Below the pieces are notes generated by a model. The model made no database searches. It was not told where the DNA came from and saw nothing but the letters and a program-made list of their open reading frames with translations. Positions 35,426 to 44,289 of a DNA stretch of 64,000 nucleotides are shown here, in pieces. Source of the DNA: Erythrobacter sp. 3-20A1M (GTDB taxonomy: Bacteria > Pseudomonadota > Alphaproteobacteria > Sphingomonadales > Sphingomonadaceae); contig NZ_CP045200.1 in assembly GCF_018636735.1 (NCBI RefSeq), positions 992,001 to 1,056,000 of the forward strand, read 5' to 3'. Within the stretch, counting starts at the first letter, position 1. Every line of letters starts with the position of its first letter. The position numbers were made by a program, and so were the translations under genes.

Positions 35426-36019
35426 TCACCCACCCAACTGCCCCTTGGTGCTCGGGATCGCGCCGCCCTTGCGCGGATCGACCTCGACCGCGGTGCGCAT
35501 GGCGCGGGCGAAGCCCTTGTACAGCGCCTCGCAGATATGGTGGTTGTTGGTGCCGTAGAGCAGCTCGCAATGCAGCGTGATGCCGCAGGCCTGCGCAACC
35601 GAATGGAACCAGTGCTCGATCAGCTCGGTGTCCCACTCGCCCAGCTTTTCCTGGCTGAACCGCGCATTCCAGACCAGATAGGGCCGTCCCGATATGTCGA
35701 GCGCGACGCGCGCCAGCGTCTCGTCCATCGGCGAATAGGCGTGGCCGTAGCGCCCGATCCCGCCCTTGTCCCCCAGCGCCTGCGCGATCGCCTGGCCCAG
35801 CGCGATGGCGCTGTCTTCCGTCGTGTGATGCTGGTCCACATGCAGATCGCCGTCGACGTCCATCGTTACATCGATCAGCGAATGGCGGGAGAATTGTTCG
35901 ACCATGTGATCGAGAAAGCCGATGCCGGTCGACACCCGATAGGTGCCGTTCCCGTCGAGATCGACCTCGACGGCGATCTTGGTTTCCGCAGTGTTGCGCT
36001 CTATCCGGCCGGTTCGCAT
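35426..36019 (-). CDS. hisB: Imidazoleglycerol-phosphate dehydratase
   Basis: A 197-residue monofunctional dehydratase of step 6. The manganese-binding signatures are [36 protein letters not shown] and [19 protein letters not shown]. It is first in the his run; a 120-base gap separates it from hisH. The start at 36019 ([13 protein letters not shown]) matches the family. The phosphatase domain found in enteric HisB is absent, as usual for alphaproteobacteria. Confidence 0.97.
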   Translation of the reverse strand: MRTGRIERNTAETKIAVEVDLDGNGTYRVSTGIGFLDHMVEQFSRHSLIDVTMDVDGDLHVDQHHTTEDSAIALGQAIAQALGDKGGIGRYGHAYSPMDETLARVALDISGRPYLVWNARFSQEKLGEWDTELIEHWFHSVAQACGITLHCELLYGTNNHHICEALYKGFARAMRTAVEVDPRKGGAIPSTKGQLGG

Positions 36020-36104
36020 GGGGAAGCGCGCTATCGTGGGCAGGCGCGCGGCGCAAGCAATCTGCGCTTGACCCCGCCCGCGCCCGGCTTCAGTTATCGG
36101 CGCC

Positions 36105-36608
36105 ATGAGCGAAGACACGCCCGACAGCCTGATCCCCTATGACGAGATAGTGCAGGACGCCTTGCGCGCCGTGGTGGGCCGCGTCTTGCGCGAAGTGGTG
36201 GCCGCGGGCGGGGAACTGCCCGGCACGCATCACTTCTACATCACCTTCAAGACCGGCGCCCCGGGCGTCTCGGTTCCCAAGAGCCTGCGCGAACGCTTCC
36301 CGGACGAGATGACGATCGTGCTGCAGAACAAGTTCTGGGATCTGAAGGTGACCGATGTCGGCTTCGGCGTGGGCCTCAGCTTCAACCAGGTCCCGGCGCA
36401 GCTGGAGATTCCCTTCGCCGCGATCACCGCCTTCGTCGATCCGGCGGTCGATTTCGGCCTCCAGTTCCAAGCCGTGGAGACCGACAGCGAGCCGGAACCG
36501 CACGACGAGGCGGGCAATGACGGCGCGGAACAGGGCGCGCATCCGGCCGTTACCGATAACGAAGACGGTTCCAACGTCGTGACGGTCGATTTCGGCCGAA
36601 AGAAATAG
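36105..36608 (+). CDS. sspB: SspB-type ClpXP adaptor
   Basis: A 167-residue protein of the alphaproteobacterial SspB family. The folded domain (about 8-125) contains [52 protein letters not shown] and [18 protein letters not shown]. It binds ssrA-tagged and other proteins. After an acidic disordered linker, the C-terminal [10 protein letters not shown] is the ClpX-docking tail. It is divergent from hisB (85-base gap). Confidence 0.93.
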   Translation: MSEDTPDSLIPYDEIVQDALRAVVGRVLREVVAAGGELPGTHHFYITFKTGAPGVSVPKSLRERFPDEMTIVLQNKFWDLKVTDVGFGVGLSFNQVPAQLEIPFAAITAFVDPAVDFGLQFQAVETDSEPEPHDEAGNDGAEQGAHPAVTDNEDGSNVVTVDFGRKK

Positions 36609-36646
36609 CCGCGCGGCTCCGCTGCCGCAGGGCAAGTGGGGCAGGC

Positions 36647-37063
36647 ATGGTAAAACACATCGAAAAAATCGGACGCAACGCAGTCGCCGACGTGCGACGC
36701 GCGACCCCCAGCGATCCGGACGAGGTTCCGGGGCCGAGCCCGAACCCCGCGACCAATCTCATCATGGCCGACATCGCGATGCGCGCAGGGACCCGCCTGA
36801 TGAAGAACGCGGTGCAGAAGGGGTTCCTGTCGGGCCGCTATGGCCGCCAAACCGCCAGCGAGATCGTGGAAAACCGGTCGGTGGCGCAGACGCTGGCCAG
36901 CGTAGCGCTGGCCAAGGTCGCGACCCGATCGCTGCCCGGCGCGCTGGTGGTCGGCGGAGGAATGCTGGCGAAAACGCTGTTCGACCGGCGCCGCGCCCGG
37001 CGGGGTCAGGCGAAGTCCACGCGCAAGGGCGATCACGAATTGCTGCAACAGGCGGAGGAGTGA
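36647..37063 (+). CDS. Conserved hypothetical protein
   Basis: A 138-residue basic protein with no domain I recognise. The N-terminal third is Pro/Asp-rich, and the rest is helical (ADIAMRAGTRLMKNAVQKGFL, SVAQTLASVALAKVATRSLPGALVVGGGMLAKTLF) with a possible short membrane-associated segment at about 100-115, then a very basic tail. It sits between sspB and gmk, all on the same strand, and might be a small membrane-associated protein. Confidence 0.7.
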   Translation: MVKHIEKIGRNAVADVRRATPSDPDEVPGPSPNPATNLIMADIAMRAGTRLMKNAVQKGFLSGRYGRQTASEIVENRSVAQTLASVALAKVATRSLPGALVVGGGMLAKTLFDRRRARRGQAKSTRKGDHELLQQAEE

Positions 37064-37143
37064 TCGACGCGCGCCGCCCTCTCCCGGGGTTTCGTTAATC
37101 GCGCGGGGTTGATTCGCACCCGCGCTTCGGCGCATCAGCGCTC

Positions 37144-37785
37144 ATGGACTTGACCGATCCCGACACGCTGCAGCGCCGCGGCCTGATGTTCATCCTTTCC
37201 TCGCCCAGCGGCGCGGGGAAAACCACCATTTCCCGCATGCTGCTAGACGCGGAAGACGAGATCAAGCTGTCCGTCAGCGTGACCACCCGTGCCCCCCGCG
37301 AAGGGGAAGTCGAAGGCATCCATTATCACTTCGTCACCGACGCGCAGTTCGACGCGATGGTGGAGGAAGACGATTTCTACGAATGGGCGCACGTCTTCGG
37401 CCATCGTTACGGTACGCCCAAGGGGCGCATCCGCAACGCATTGAAGGAAGGGCAGGATTTCCTGTTCGACATCGACTGGCAAGGCACGCAGCAGCTGTTC
37501 CAGAAGGATCAGCAGGACGTGGTGCGCGTATTCATCCTGCCGCCCAGCATCGAGGAGCTGCGCCGCCGCCTCGAATCGCGCGCGACCGATGCCGATGAGG
37601 TGATCGACGCGCGGATGGAGCGTGCGCGCGCGGAAATCAGCCACTGGGACGCCTACGACTATGTCGTCATCAACGACGATGTCGACGCCTGCTTCGACAA
37701 GGTGCGCGAGATCCTGGACGCAGAACGGATGAAGCGGCAGCGCCAGACCGGGCTGATCCCGTTCGTGCGCGAATTGATGAGCTAA
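37144..37785 (+). CDS. gmk: Guanylate kinase
   Basis: A 213-residue enzyme phosphorylating GMP and dGMP. The P-loop is SSPSGAGKTTISRML, the GMP-binding region SVSVTTRAPREGEVEGIHYHF and YEWAHVFGHRYGTPKG, and DIDWQGTQQL follows. The family length and lid region are normal. The start at 37144 places the P-loop at about residue 19. Confidence 0.97.
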   Translation: MDLTDPDTLQRRGLMFILSSPSGAGKTTISRMLLDAEDEIKLSVSVTTRAPREGEVEGIHYHFVTDAQFDAMVEEDDFYEWAHVFGHRYGTPKGRIRNALKEGQDFLFDIDWQGTQQLFQKDQQDVVRVFILPPSIEELRRRLESRATDADEVIDARMERARAEISHWDAYDYVVINDDVDACFDKVREILDAERMKRQRQTGLIPFVRELMS

Positions 37786-37791
37786 CGCGAA

Positions 37792-38493
37792 TCAGTGCTG
37801 GGTGGACAGCACCTCGTCCACCCAGCGCGGCACCAGCTCGCTCGCGCTGCCCAGCCGCGTCTCCTCGAACAGGTGCGAGCCCTGGCTGCGTTCGAGGTTC
37901 AGCTCCAGCGTGCGGCTGCCATGTGCCGCCGCCTCCTGCACGAATCCCGCCGCGGGATAGACCGCGCCCGAGGTGCCGATCGACACGAACAGGTCGGCCC
38001 GGCCCAGCGCGGCGAAGATTTCCTCCATCCGGTAGGGCATTTCGCCGAACCACACGATGTCGGGTCGCAAATGCCCCTCCGCCGCGCAGGAGGGACAGGC
38101 GGGCGCATCGCCGAGCGTGCCGGTCCAGCCGTGCCGCGCATCGCACGCGGTGCACCAGGCCGACAGCGCCTCTCCATGCATATGAAGCGTGCGCATGGCC
38201 CCGGCGCGTTCGTGCAGATCGTCGATGTTCTGCGTCACGATCAGCAGCTCGCCGTCCCACTCCCGGTCGAGCCGGGCGAGAGCCTCGTGCGCCGGATTGG
38301 GCCGGGCCGCCCGGATCTGTTCGCGCCGCGCGTCGTAGAATCGCTGCACCAGAGCCGGATCGCGCGCGAACGCCTCGGGCGTGGCGACATCCTCAACCCG
38401 GTGTTCCTCCCACAGCCCGTCGTCGGCGCGAAAGGTCCTGAGGCCGCTCTCGGCGGAAATCCCCGCTCCGGTCAGGATGACGATGTTGTGCAC
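37792..38493 (-). CDS. cobB: NAD-dependent protein deacylase (sirtuin)
   Basis: A 233-residue class III sirtuin. NAD-binding GAGISAESGLRTFR, catalytic His in TLHMHGEALSAWC, TQNIDDLHERAG, four zinc Cys (CTAC and CPSC) and VSIGTSGAVYPAAGF are present. FYDARR supplies the Tyr-x-x-Arg pair of SIRT5-like enzymes that prefer succinyl and malonyl lysine. It converges with gmk with a 6-base gap; the REP-like element lies just upstream of its start. Confidence 0.95.
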   Translation of the reverse strand: MHNIVILTGAGISAESGLRTFRADDGLWEEHRVEDVATPEAFARDPALVQRFYDARREQIRAARPNPAHEALARLDREWDGELLIVTQNIDDLHERAGAMRTLHMHGEALSAWCTACDARHGWTGTLGDAPACPSCAAEGHLRPDIVWFGEMPYRMEEIFAALGRADLFVSIGTSGAVYPAAGFVQEAAAHGSRTLELNLERSQGSHLFEETRLGSASELVPRWVDEVLSTQH

Positions 38494-38511
38494 GCGCGCA
38501 AACTCCCCGTT

Positions 38512-38601
38512 CCGCTCGTCCTGAGCTTGTCGAAGGACCGCATTTCCTTCAGCGTTGCCCTAGAAGTAAGGACGGCCCTTCGACAAGCTCGGGGCGAGCG
38601 G
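38512..38601. repeat. REP-like inverted repeat before dapB
   Basis: Two 25-base arms, one with CTGAGCTTGTCGAAGG (38521-38536) and the other with its near complement CCTTCGACAAGCTCGG (38577-38592). They are extended by CCGCTCG and CGAGCGG and separated by 40 bases. The GAGCTTGTCGAAGG core is, to my knowledge, a frequent dispersed palindrome in sphingomonad and erythrobacter genomes. It occupies the dapB leader and the space upstream of cobB. No second copy was found in this window. Confidence 0.8.
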
Positions 38602-38609
38602 GGTAATCA

Positions 38610-39338
38610 ATGGCAAGAATAGGCATCATCGGCAGAGACGGGCGCATGGGCGAGGCGCTGGCGAGCGTCGTCGCACAGATGGACCACGAGCTGGCGGGCG
38701 GCGTGGACCGCGGTGGCGACGTGGCGACGCTGGCCGACAACAGCGACGCGCTGGTCGATTTCAGCGCGCCGGCGGCGCTGGAGGCGAACCTGCACGCCGC
38801 GGTCGGCGCGGGGGTGCCGATCCTGATCGGGACCACCGGGCTGGCGGACCAGCATCATACGGCGATCGACAACGCCGCGCGCGCGGTACCCGTACTCCAG
38901 ACGGGCAACACTTCGCTCGGCGTGACGCTGCTCGCGCATCTGGTGCACGAGGCGGCGGCGCGGCTGGGACCGGACTGGGACATCGAGATCGTCGAGATGC
39001 ACCACCGGATGAAAGTCGATGCGCCCAGCGGCACGGCGAAGCTGTTGGGCGAAGCGGCGGCGGCCGGGCGCGGCGTGGACCTCGCCGCGAATACCGAGAG
39101 CGGGCGGGACGGGCACACCGGTGCTCGCGGCATGGGCACGATCGGCTTCGCGGCCCTGCGCGGCGGGACTGTGGCGGGCGAGCACAGCGTCATCCTGGCG
39201 GGCGAACAGGAACGCCTGACCCTGTCCCACAGCGCCGAAAACCGCGCGATCTTCGCCCGCGGCGCGGTGCAGGGGGCCGCGTGGCTGATCGGGCGCGAGC
39301 CGCGCCGCTACACCATGCAGGACGTGCTGGGGCTCTGA
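38610..39338 (+). CDS. dapB: 4-hydroxy-tetrahydrodipicolinate reductase
   Basis: A 242-residue NAD(P)H-dependent reductase of the lysine and diaminopimelate pathway. It has the nucleotide fold GIIGRDGRMGEAL, VDFSAPAALEAN, GTTGLADQHH, and the catalytic block EIVEMHHRMKVDAPSGTAKLLGEA. Its leader contains the REP-like palindrome. dapE of the same pathway lies about 3 kb downstream on the other strand. nth follows after 7 bases. Confidence 0.97.
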   Translation: MARIGIIGRDGRMGEALASVVAQMDHELAGGVDRGGDVATLADNSDALVDFSAPAALEANLHAAVGAGVPILIGTTGLADQHHTAIDNAARAVPVLQTGNTSLGVTLLAHLVHEAAARLGPDWDIEIVEMHHRMKVDAPSGTAKLLGEAAAAGRGVDLAANTESGRDGHTGARGMGTIGFAALRGGTVAGEHSVILAGEQERLTLSHSAENRAIFARGAVQGAAWLIGREPRRYTMQDVLGL

Positions 39339-39345
39339 CCGCGAC

Positions 39346-39996
39346 GTGACCAGGGACCAGATTTTCGAATTCTTCCGTCGGCTGGCGGAGGACAATCCCG
39401 CGCCAGAGACCGAGCTGGAATATGGCAACGCCTATCAGCTGGTGGTCGCGGTGGCGCTGTCGGCGCAGGCGACCGATGTCGGGGTGAACAAGGCGACGCG
39501 GGCGCTGTTCGCGCAGGTGGAAACGCCCGGGCAGATGCTGGCGCTGGGCGAGGAGGGGTTGAAGGAGCACATCAAGACGATCGGCCTGTTCAACTCCAAG
39601 GCGAAGAACGTCATCGCATTGAGCCGGCTGCTGGTCGACGAATATGGCGGAGAGGTGCCCGACACGCGCGAGGACCTCGTCCGCCTGCCCGGCGTGGGGC
39701 GCAAGACCGCCAATGTCGTGCTCAATTGCTGGTTCGGGCAGGAAACCTTCGCGGTCGACACCCACATCCTGCGCGTCGGCAACCGCACCGGCCTCGCCAA
39801 GGGCAAGACGCCCGAGGCGGTCGAGGCGAAGCTGGAAAAGCGCGTCCCCGCGCCCTTCCGCCTCGGCGCGCACCACTGGCTGATCCTGCACGGCCGCTAC
39901 GTGTGCAAGGCACGCACGCCCGAATGCTGGCGCTGCCCGGTCGTGGACCTGTGCAGCTATCGCAAGAAGGTGCTGGAGAAGCCGAAAGGGCGGTGA
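39346..39996 (+). CDS. nth: Endonuclease III
   Basis: A 216-residue base-excision repair glycosylase/AP lyase for oxidised pyrimidines. The helix-hairpin-helix LPGVGRKTANVVLNCWFG, catalytic Asp in AVDTHILRVGNRTGL, and the 4Fe-4S ligands C-x6-C-x2-C-x5-C in CKARTPECWRCPVVDLC are complete. The start is GTG at 39346, 7 bases after the dapB stop, so the two are likely co-transcribed. Confidence 0.97.
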   Translation: MTRDQIFEFFRRLAEDNPAPETELEYGNAYQLVVAVALSAQATDVGVNKATRALFAQVETPGQMLALGEEGLKEHIKTIGLFNSKAKNVIALSRLLVDEYGGEVPDTREDLVRLPGVGRKTANVVLNCWFGQETFAVDTHILRVGNRTGLAKGKTPEAVEAKLEKRVPAPFRLGAHHWLILHGRYVCKARTPECWRCPVVDLCSYRKKVLEKPKGR

Positions 39997-40011
39997 GCCC
40001 CGCACCTGCCT

Positions 40012-40467
40012 TCAGGTTCGCGCCTTGCGCTGACCGGGCCGGTTTCGGACCAACCGCCACCCATCGCGCATGTTCAAGCCCAGCAGCGCGATGTTCACGG
40101 CGCCGGCGACGAGTTCGATCGTCTGGACGACATAGAAGGATCGATCGAACGCACCCTCACCCGCCTCCAGCGCGAGAAAGATCGCGGACGGCATGAGGAT
40201 GAGGATACCGTTGCTGGCGATCGCGATCATGCGCCGACGCTTGGTGGCGATTCGCGGGTTGCGAAATCCTGCGGCAAGGCGCTGCCCCGAACCGCCTGCC
40301 GCCATCATCGCCGGAACGAGAACGAGGAAGAACCACGGTATCGCCATTTTGACGGATGCTATCTGGTCCAGCGTGCCGATCAGTTCGACCGTCACGGTGG
40401 AGAGCCAGAATCCCCCTATCAAAAACAGGGCGAGCGCCCCGGCGAGCGGATGGATTGCCTTGAGCAT
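40012..40467 (-). CDS. Small four-helix membrane protein under MarR control
   Basis: About 151 residues with four membrane segments (about 8-28, 40-60, 84-105, 115-135) and a basic C-terminus. No family is recognised; layout resembles small uncharacterised integral proteins. It is divergent from a MarR regulator, and the shared promoter region carries two matched palindromes, so it is probably the regulator's main target. An ATG at 40500 is in frame but would lie inside the first palindrome; 40467 is preferred. Confidence 0.75.
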   Translation of the reverse strand: MLKAIHPLAGALALFLIGGFWLSTVTVELIGTLDQIASVKMAIPWFFLVLVPAMMAAGGSGQRLAAGFRNPRIATKRRRMIAIASNGILILMPSAIFLALEAGEGAFDRSFYVVQTIELVAGAVNIALLGLNMRDGWRLVRNRPGQRKART

Positions 40468-40491
40468 GGGTGAGCCTTTGATTCCGTTATC

Positions 40492-40527
40492 ATATAGCAC
40501 GCTATATATATTTGCATAGCTAGCTAT
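40492..40527. promoter_or_regulatory. Two matched MarR-type operator palindromes
   Basis: The AT-rich gap between the divergent genes contains ATAGCACGCTAT (40494-40505, extending to a 7-bp arm at 40492-40507) and ATAGCTAGCTAT (40516-40527). Both fit ATAGC-NN-GCTAT. Their centres are 22 bp apart, close to two helical turns, so two dimers could bind the same face. They lie upstream of both genes, as expected for an autoregulating MarR protein. Confidence 0.7.
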
Positions 40528-40548
40528 TCAAGGCCAGGGGTTGGAACG

Positions 40549-41010
40549 ATGGAATTCGAGAAGAATCTCTCTGCCGGTTATCTGGTCAATCATCTCGCGC
40601 GCATGTTCGAAAGAGCCTTGGCCGAGCGGATCAGGCCGCTTGGCATCACCCCGGGTGTCTTCCCCGCGCTGCTAGAACTCTGGGCCGGCGACGGGCTGAC
40701 CCAGAAGGACCTGGTGAACCGCCTCGACATCGAGCAGGCGACGATCGCCAATACGCTCGCCCGAATGGAGCGCGATGGATTGATCAGGCGGGAGCGGGAT
40801 CAGGCCGATGGACGGGTGCAGCGCGTCTGGCTGACGAAGCGCGGAAGAAGCCTGCGAGATCCCGCGACGCAGGCAGCCGATGGCGTCAACCGGGATATGC
40901 TGGCGTCCTTTTCATGCGAGGAGCAGCAGCGTTTGATCGAATTGATGGGCCAACTTGTCGACACCGCACACAGGCAAAGAACGCCTGCCGGGCAGCCGGG
41001 AGCAGTCTAG
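40549..41010 (+). CDS. MarR-family transcriptional regulator
   Basis: A 153-residue winged-helix dimer. The recognition helix and wing read LDIEQATIANTLARMERDGLIRRERDQADGRVQRVWLTKRG; N- and C-terminal helices form the dimer interface. It probably represses itself and the divergent membrane-protein gene through the paired palindromes at 40492-40527. Ligand unknown; MarR proteins often answer to phenolics or oxidants. Confidence 0.92.
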   Translation: MEFEKNLSAGYLVNHLARMFERALAERIRPLGITPGVFPALLELWAGDGLTQKDLVNRLDIEQATIANTLARMERDGLIRRERDQADGRVQRVWLTKRGRSLRDPATQAADGVNRDMLASFSCEEQQRLIELMGQLVDTAHRQRTPAGQPGAV

Positions 41011-41122
41011 CGCTTCCCGACGGATCGCGGCCTGCCCCCGCGCATCTGTCCAAGCACGGCTGGAGCAGTTGCCGGACAGTCCTCTCAATAGGAAAGCGCG
41101 CCGATTACCGCCGGAATTGCAG

Positions 41123-41383
41123 TCACGAATCGGGCCGGCCATCGAGGCAGATCGTGGTCCCTCCCTCGATCGTCACCTGCGGATTGAGACCCTCGAGATA
41201 AATCAGTGTTTCCGCCTCGCGCTGGGTCATGCCCATCGCAGTCGCATGGGCCATCAGTTGCGGCACGGTGGCGCCGCTGGATGGCACCTCGAACACCGGG
41301 CCATCGCAGTTCGCCTGCCCATCCCCGCCCTGCCCGCATCCTGCGACGGCGAGCGCCAGCGAGAGAAGCGCAACCCTAGACAT
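41123..41383 (-). CDS. Small putative lipoprotein with LysM-like region
   Basis: An 86-residue protein with a lipoprotein signal (ALAVAGC, Cys about residue 16). Its remaining domain reads TVPQLMAHATAMGMTQREAE and LNPQVTIEGGTTICL, which follows the rhythm of a LysM fold but lacks a confident match. The start overlaps the symporter stop by 8 bases, so it is probably the last gene of the dapE-symporter run. Function unknown. Confidence 0.65.
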   Translation of the reverse strand: MSRVALLSLALAVAGCGQGGDGQANCDGPVFEVPSSGATVPQLMAHATAMGMTQREAETLIYLEGLNPQVTIEGGTTICLDGRPDS

Positions 41384-42614
41384 CGTCCGCCGAGGTCAGT
41401 TCCGCGCGGTCGAGTTCGCCGGTCATGTTGGCCACCGTCACCGCCACCGCCGCGTCTCCGCTGACATTGGTCGTGGTGCGCATCATGTCCATGATCCGGT
41501 CCACGCCCGCGACGAAGGCTATCGTTTCCAGCGGCACGCCGACCGCCCCGAACACCAGCGCCATCATGATCAACCCCGCGCCCGGTATCCCCGCCGCGCC
41601 GACCGCGCCCAGCGTCGCCAGGATCGAGATCAGGAAATACTGCCCCCAGCTCAGATCCACGCCGAACACCTGCGCGCCGAACAGCGTGGCGAGGCCCAGA
41701 TACATCGCGGTGCCGTTCATGTTGATCGTCGCGCCCAGCGCGATCACGAAGCTGGCGACCGAGTTGGAGACGCCGAGGTTCCGCTCCGCGCAGCGCAGCG
41801 TGACGGGCAGCGTGGCGTTGGAGCTTGCGGTGGAATAACTCACCGCCATCGCGTCCACGATGCCGCGGAAGAAATCGACCGGCGAGAGCTTCGCCATGAA
41901 CTTGATCATCGCCGAATACATGAGGCCGATGATCAGCAGGCAGCCGAGATAATTGAGCCCGACCAGCTTGCCGAGCGCGATCAGCGCGTCGAAGCCCAGC
42001 GTCCCCGCGACCCATGCCATCAGCGCATAGACCCCGAACGGTGTGAGCTCCATCACCACCATGGTGACGTTCTGCATCACGACCGATCCCGAATCGAAGA
42101 TCTTCTGGACCGGCGTGCCGTCCTTGTCCGCCATCAGGATGCCGACCCCGATCAGCAGGCTGAATACGATCAGCGGCAGGACGTTGACGTCTGCCATCAC
42201 CTGCACCGGGCTCTGCGGAACGATGCCCAGGATCATCTCGCGCCAGGTCGTCTCGTTCGGCGGCGGCGTCGGGCCGAGGTCGAGCCCGGCGGTGTCGACG
42301 CCGATGCCCGGCTGGATCACCGTGCCGAGGAACAGCCCCAGCCACACCGCGATCTGGCCCGTCACCACGAACAGCAGCAGGGCGCGCCCGCCGACCGCGC
42401 CCAGTTTCCTGAGGTCGCCTATCGCCGCTACGCCGGAGACGAGGCTGAAGAAGATCAGGGGCACGACCAGCATCTTGATGAAAGCGATGAACACGTCGCC
42501 CACGATCTTGATGTTTTCCGCCCCCGGCCCCCAGACGAGCCCGGTAATGGTACCGAGCACCAGCGCTGCGATCACCCGCTGCCACAGCGGGATGGCGAAC
42601 CATTTTGCGAGCAA
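41376..42614 (-). CDS. Dicarboxylate/amino acid:cation symporter (DAACS family)
   Basis: About 412 residues, GltP/DctA type. Signature regions are KMLVVPLIFFSLVSGVA, STASSNATLPVTLRCAE (the serine-rich re-entrant loop), GATINMNGTAMY and AAGIPGAGLIMMALV, with VDRIMDMMRTTTNVSGD near the end. It imports glutamate, aspartate or C4-dicarboxylates with sodium or protons. No ATG fits; a TTG at 42614 follows AGGGGAG at good spacing, 2 bases after the dapE stop, so it is the likely start. Confidence 0.92.
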   Translation of the reverse strand: MLAKWFAIPLWQRVIAALVLGTITGLVWGPGAENIKIVGDVFIAFIKMLVVPLIFFSLVSGVAAIGDLRKLGAVGGRALLLFVVTGQIAVWLGLFLGTVIQPGIGVDTAGLDLGPTPPPNETTWREMILGIVPQSPVQVMADVNVLPLIVFSLLIGVGILMADKDGTPVQKIFDSGSVVMQNVTMVVMELTPFGVYALMAWVAGTLGFDALIALGKLVGLNYLGCLLIIGLMYSAMIKFMAKLSPVDFFRGIVDAMAVSYSTASSNATLPVTLRCAERNLGVSNSVASFVIALGATINMNGTAMYLGLATLFGAQVFGVDLSWGQYFLISILATLGAVGAAGIPGAGLIMMALVFGAVGVPLETIAFVAGVDRIMDMMRTTTNVSGDAAVAVTVANMTGELDRAELTSADDV

Positions 42615-42616
42615 AG

Positions 42617-43762
42617 CTATTCTCCCCTGTCCGCCAGGGCGGCGGTCGCCACGCGGGCGTAGATGCGGCTTAGCGTATCGAGATCGGCGATGGCCACTGC
42701 TTCGTCGCGCTTGTGCATGGTCGCGTTGACCAGGCCGAATTCGATCACCGGGCAGATGCTGCGCAAAAACCGCGCGTCCGAGGTGCCGCCGCTGGTCGAT
42801 GCCTCGGGCACCACGCCCGTTTCCGCCTCCACCGCGCGCGCGATCAGGTTCGAGAAGTCGCCCGGCGGGGTCAGGAACGGCTCGCCCGAAATGACCGGTC
42901 GCGCCCGTCCACCATGCCGCTCGGCGATTTCGGTCACGCGTGCCGCCAGCTGCGCGCCGGTATGCGTGTCGTTGAAGCGGATCGAGATGCGCGCCTTCGC
43001 CAGCGCGGGGATCACGTTGTGAGCCGGGTTGCCGACCTCCAGATCGGTGATTTCCAGATTGCTCGGCTGGAACCAGTCGGTCCCCTCGTCCAGCACCAGC
43101 GCGTCCAGTTCCGCCAGCATCGCGACCAGGCGCGGGATCGGGTTGTCGGCGAGGTGCGGGTAAGCGACGTGGCCTTGCGTCCCCTCGGCCTCCAGCCAGA
43201 TATTGATCGAACCGCGCCGCCCGATCTTCATCATGTCGCCCAGCCGGTTGACGCTGGTGGGTTCGCCGACGAGGCACAGGTCGGGCCGCTCGCCCGCCGC
43301 CGCCATCCAGTCGATCAGCGCGCGGGTGCCGTGGAGCGCGGGGCCTTCCTCATCGCCGGTGACGATGAAGCTGATCGTCCCGGCATCGGCCGGTACGTTC
43401 GCCACCGCACCGACCATGCAGGCGATCGCGCCCTTCATGTCGACCGCGCCACGACCGTAGAGCAATTCGCCGCGAACCTCGGGTTCGAACGCGCCGCTGG
43501 CCCAGCCTTCGCCCGGCGGGACCACGTCGAGATGCCCGGCGAAGGCGAAGTGGCGCGATCCCGCCGGCCCACGGCGCACCGCGAACAGGTTCTCGACCGG
43601 TGCCTCGTCGCTGCCGGGCGCGCCCTGACCCCGCGTGAAGCGATGCACCCCGAAGCCGAACGGTGCGAGCTGCGCCTCCAGCACGTCGAACACCTCGCCC
43701 GTCGCCGGGGTGACGCTTTCGGCGGCGATCAGGTCTCGCGCGATTTCGATGGCTCTTCCCAT
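42617..43762 (-). CDS. dapE: Succinyl-diaminopimelate desuccinylase
   Basis: A 381-residue dinuclear-zinc M20 hydrolase. Metal and catalytic blocks are FAGHLDVVPPGEGW, YGRGAVDMKGAIACMVGA, VTGDEEGPALHGT (general base Glu) and the C-terminal NATMHKRDEAV. It releases succinate to give LL-diaminopimelate. It leads a run with the symporter and small lipoprotein. The start at 43762 gives MGRAIEIARDLIAAESVTP, typical of DapE. Confidence 0.95.
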   Translation of the reverse strand: MGRAIEIARDLIAAESVTPATGEVFDVLEAQLAPFGFGVHRFTRGQGAPGSDEAPVENLFAVRRGPAGSRHFAFAGHLDVVPPGEGWASGAFEPEVRGELLYGRGAVDMKGAIACMVGAVANVPADAGTISFIVTGDEEGPALHGTRALIDWMAAAGERPDLCLVGEPTSVNRLGDMMKIGRRGSINIWLEAEGTQGHVAYPHLADNPIPRLVAMLAELDALVLDEGTDWFQPSNLEITDLEVGNPAHNVIPALAKARISIRFNDTHTGAQLAARVTEIAERHGGRARPVISGEPFLTPPGDFSNLIARAVEAETGVVPEASTSGGTSDARFLRSICPVIEFGLVNATMHKRDEAVAIADLDTLSRIYARVATAALADRGE

Positions 43763-43815
43763 GACGCCTGCGTTAGACCAGCGCTTGCCCGCTTGCCAGC
43801 CGCAGGAGTAGCCGC

Positions 43816-44283
43816 GTGCCCCGCATCGATCTCGCCGCCATCGCGCAGACCAACGCCACCGGCTATCCGCCGCCCTTCGACGAAGCGGTGCGGAGCCGGC
43901 ACTATCGCCGCCTCGCGCCCGCCGCCGGCCTGACGCGCATGGGTGCAAGCCACGTCGTGCTCGAACCGGGCGCCTGGTCGAGCCAGCGCCATTGGCATGC
44001 GGAGGAAGACGAACTGCTCATCATGCTCGAAGGCGAGGCGGTGCTGGTCGAAGACACGGGCGAGACCGTGATGCGCCCCGGCGACATCGCCGCCTGGCCC
44101 GCGGGGGTAGAGAACGGCCACCACCTCCAGAACCGCACCGGCGCACCGTGCGTCTTCGTCGCGATCAGCGCGGGCGATCGCGAGGCCGACAGCGGAGAGT
44201 ACCCCGACATCGACATGGCGTTCTCGGGCGAGGGGTACTTCCACAAGGACGGTACGCCCTACCCGGCGAAGCGCGCGCGCTAA
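43816..44283 (+). CDS. Cupin-domain protein
   Basis: A 155-residue single-domain cupin. Motif 1 is WSSQRHWHAEEDELLIMLEGEA (metal His/His/Glu) and motif 2 is MRPGDIAAWPAGVENGHHLQN. The start is GTG at 43816 with AGGAG 7 bases upstream. Members bind metal and small molecules in many roles; the specific function cannot be told. It converges with the S1/P1 nuclease gene with a 6-base gap. Confidence 0.9.
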   Translation: MPRIDLAAIAQTNATGYPPPFDEAVRSRHYRRLAPAAGLTRMGASHVVLEPGAWSSQRHWHAEEDELLIMLEGEAVLVEDTGETVMRPGDIAAWPAGVENGHHLQNRTGAPCVFVAISAGDREADSGEYPDIDMAFSGEGYFHKDGTPYPAKRAR

Positions 44284-44289
44284 CCCCGC

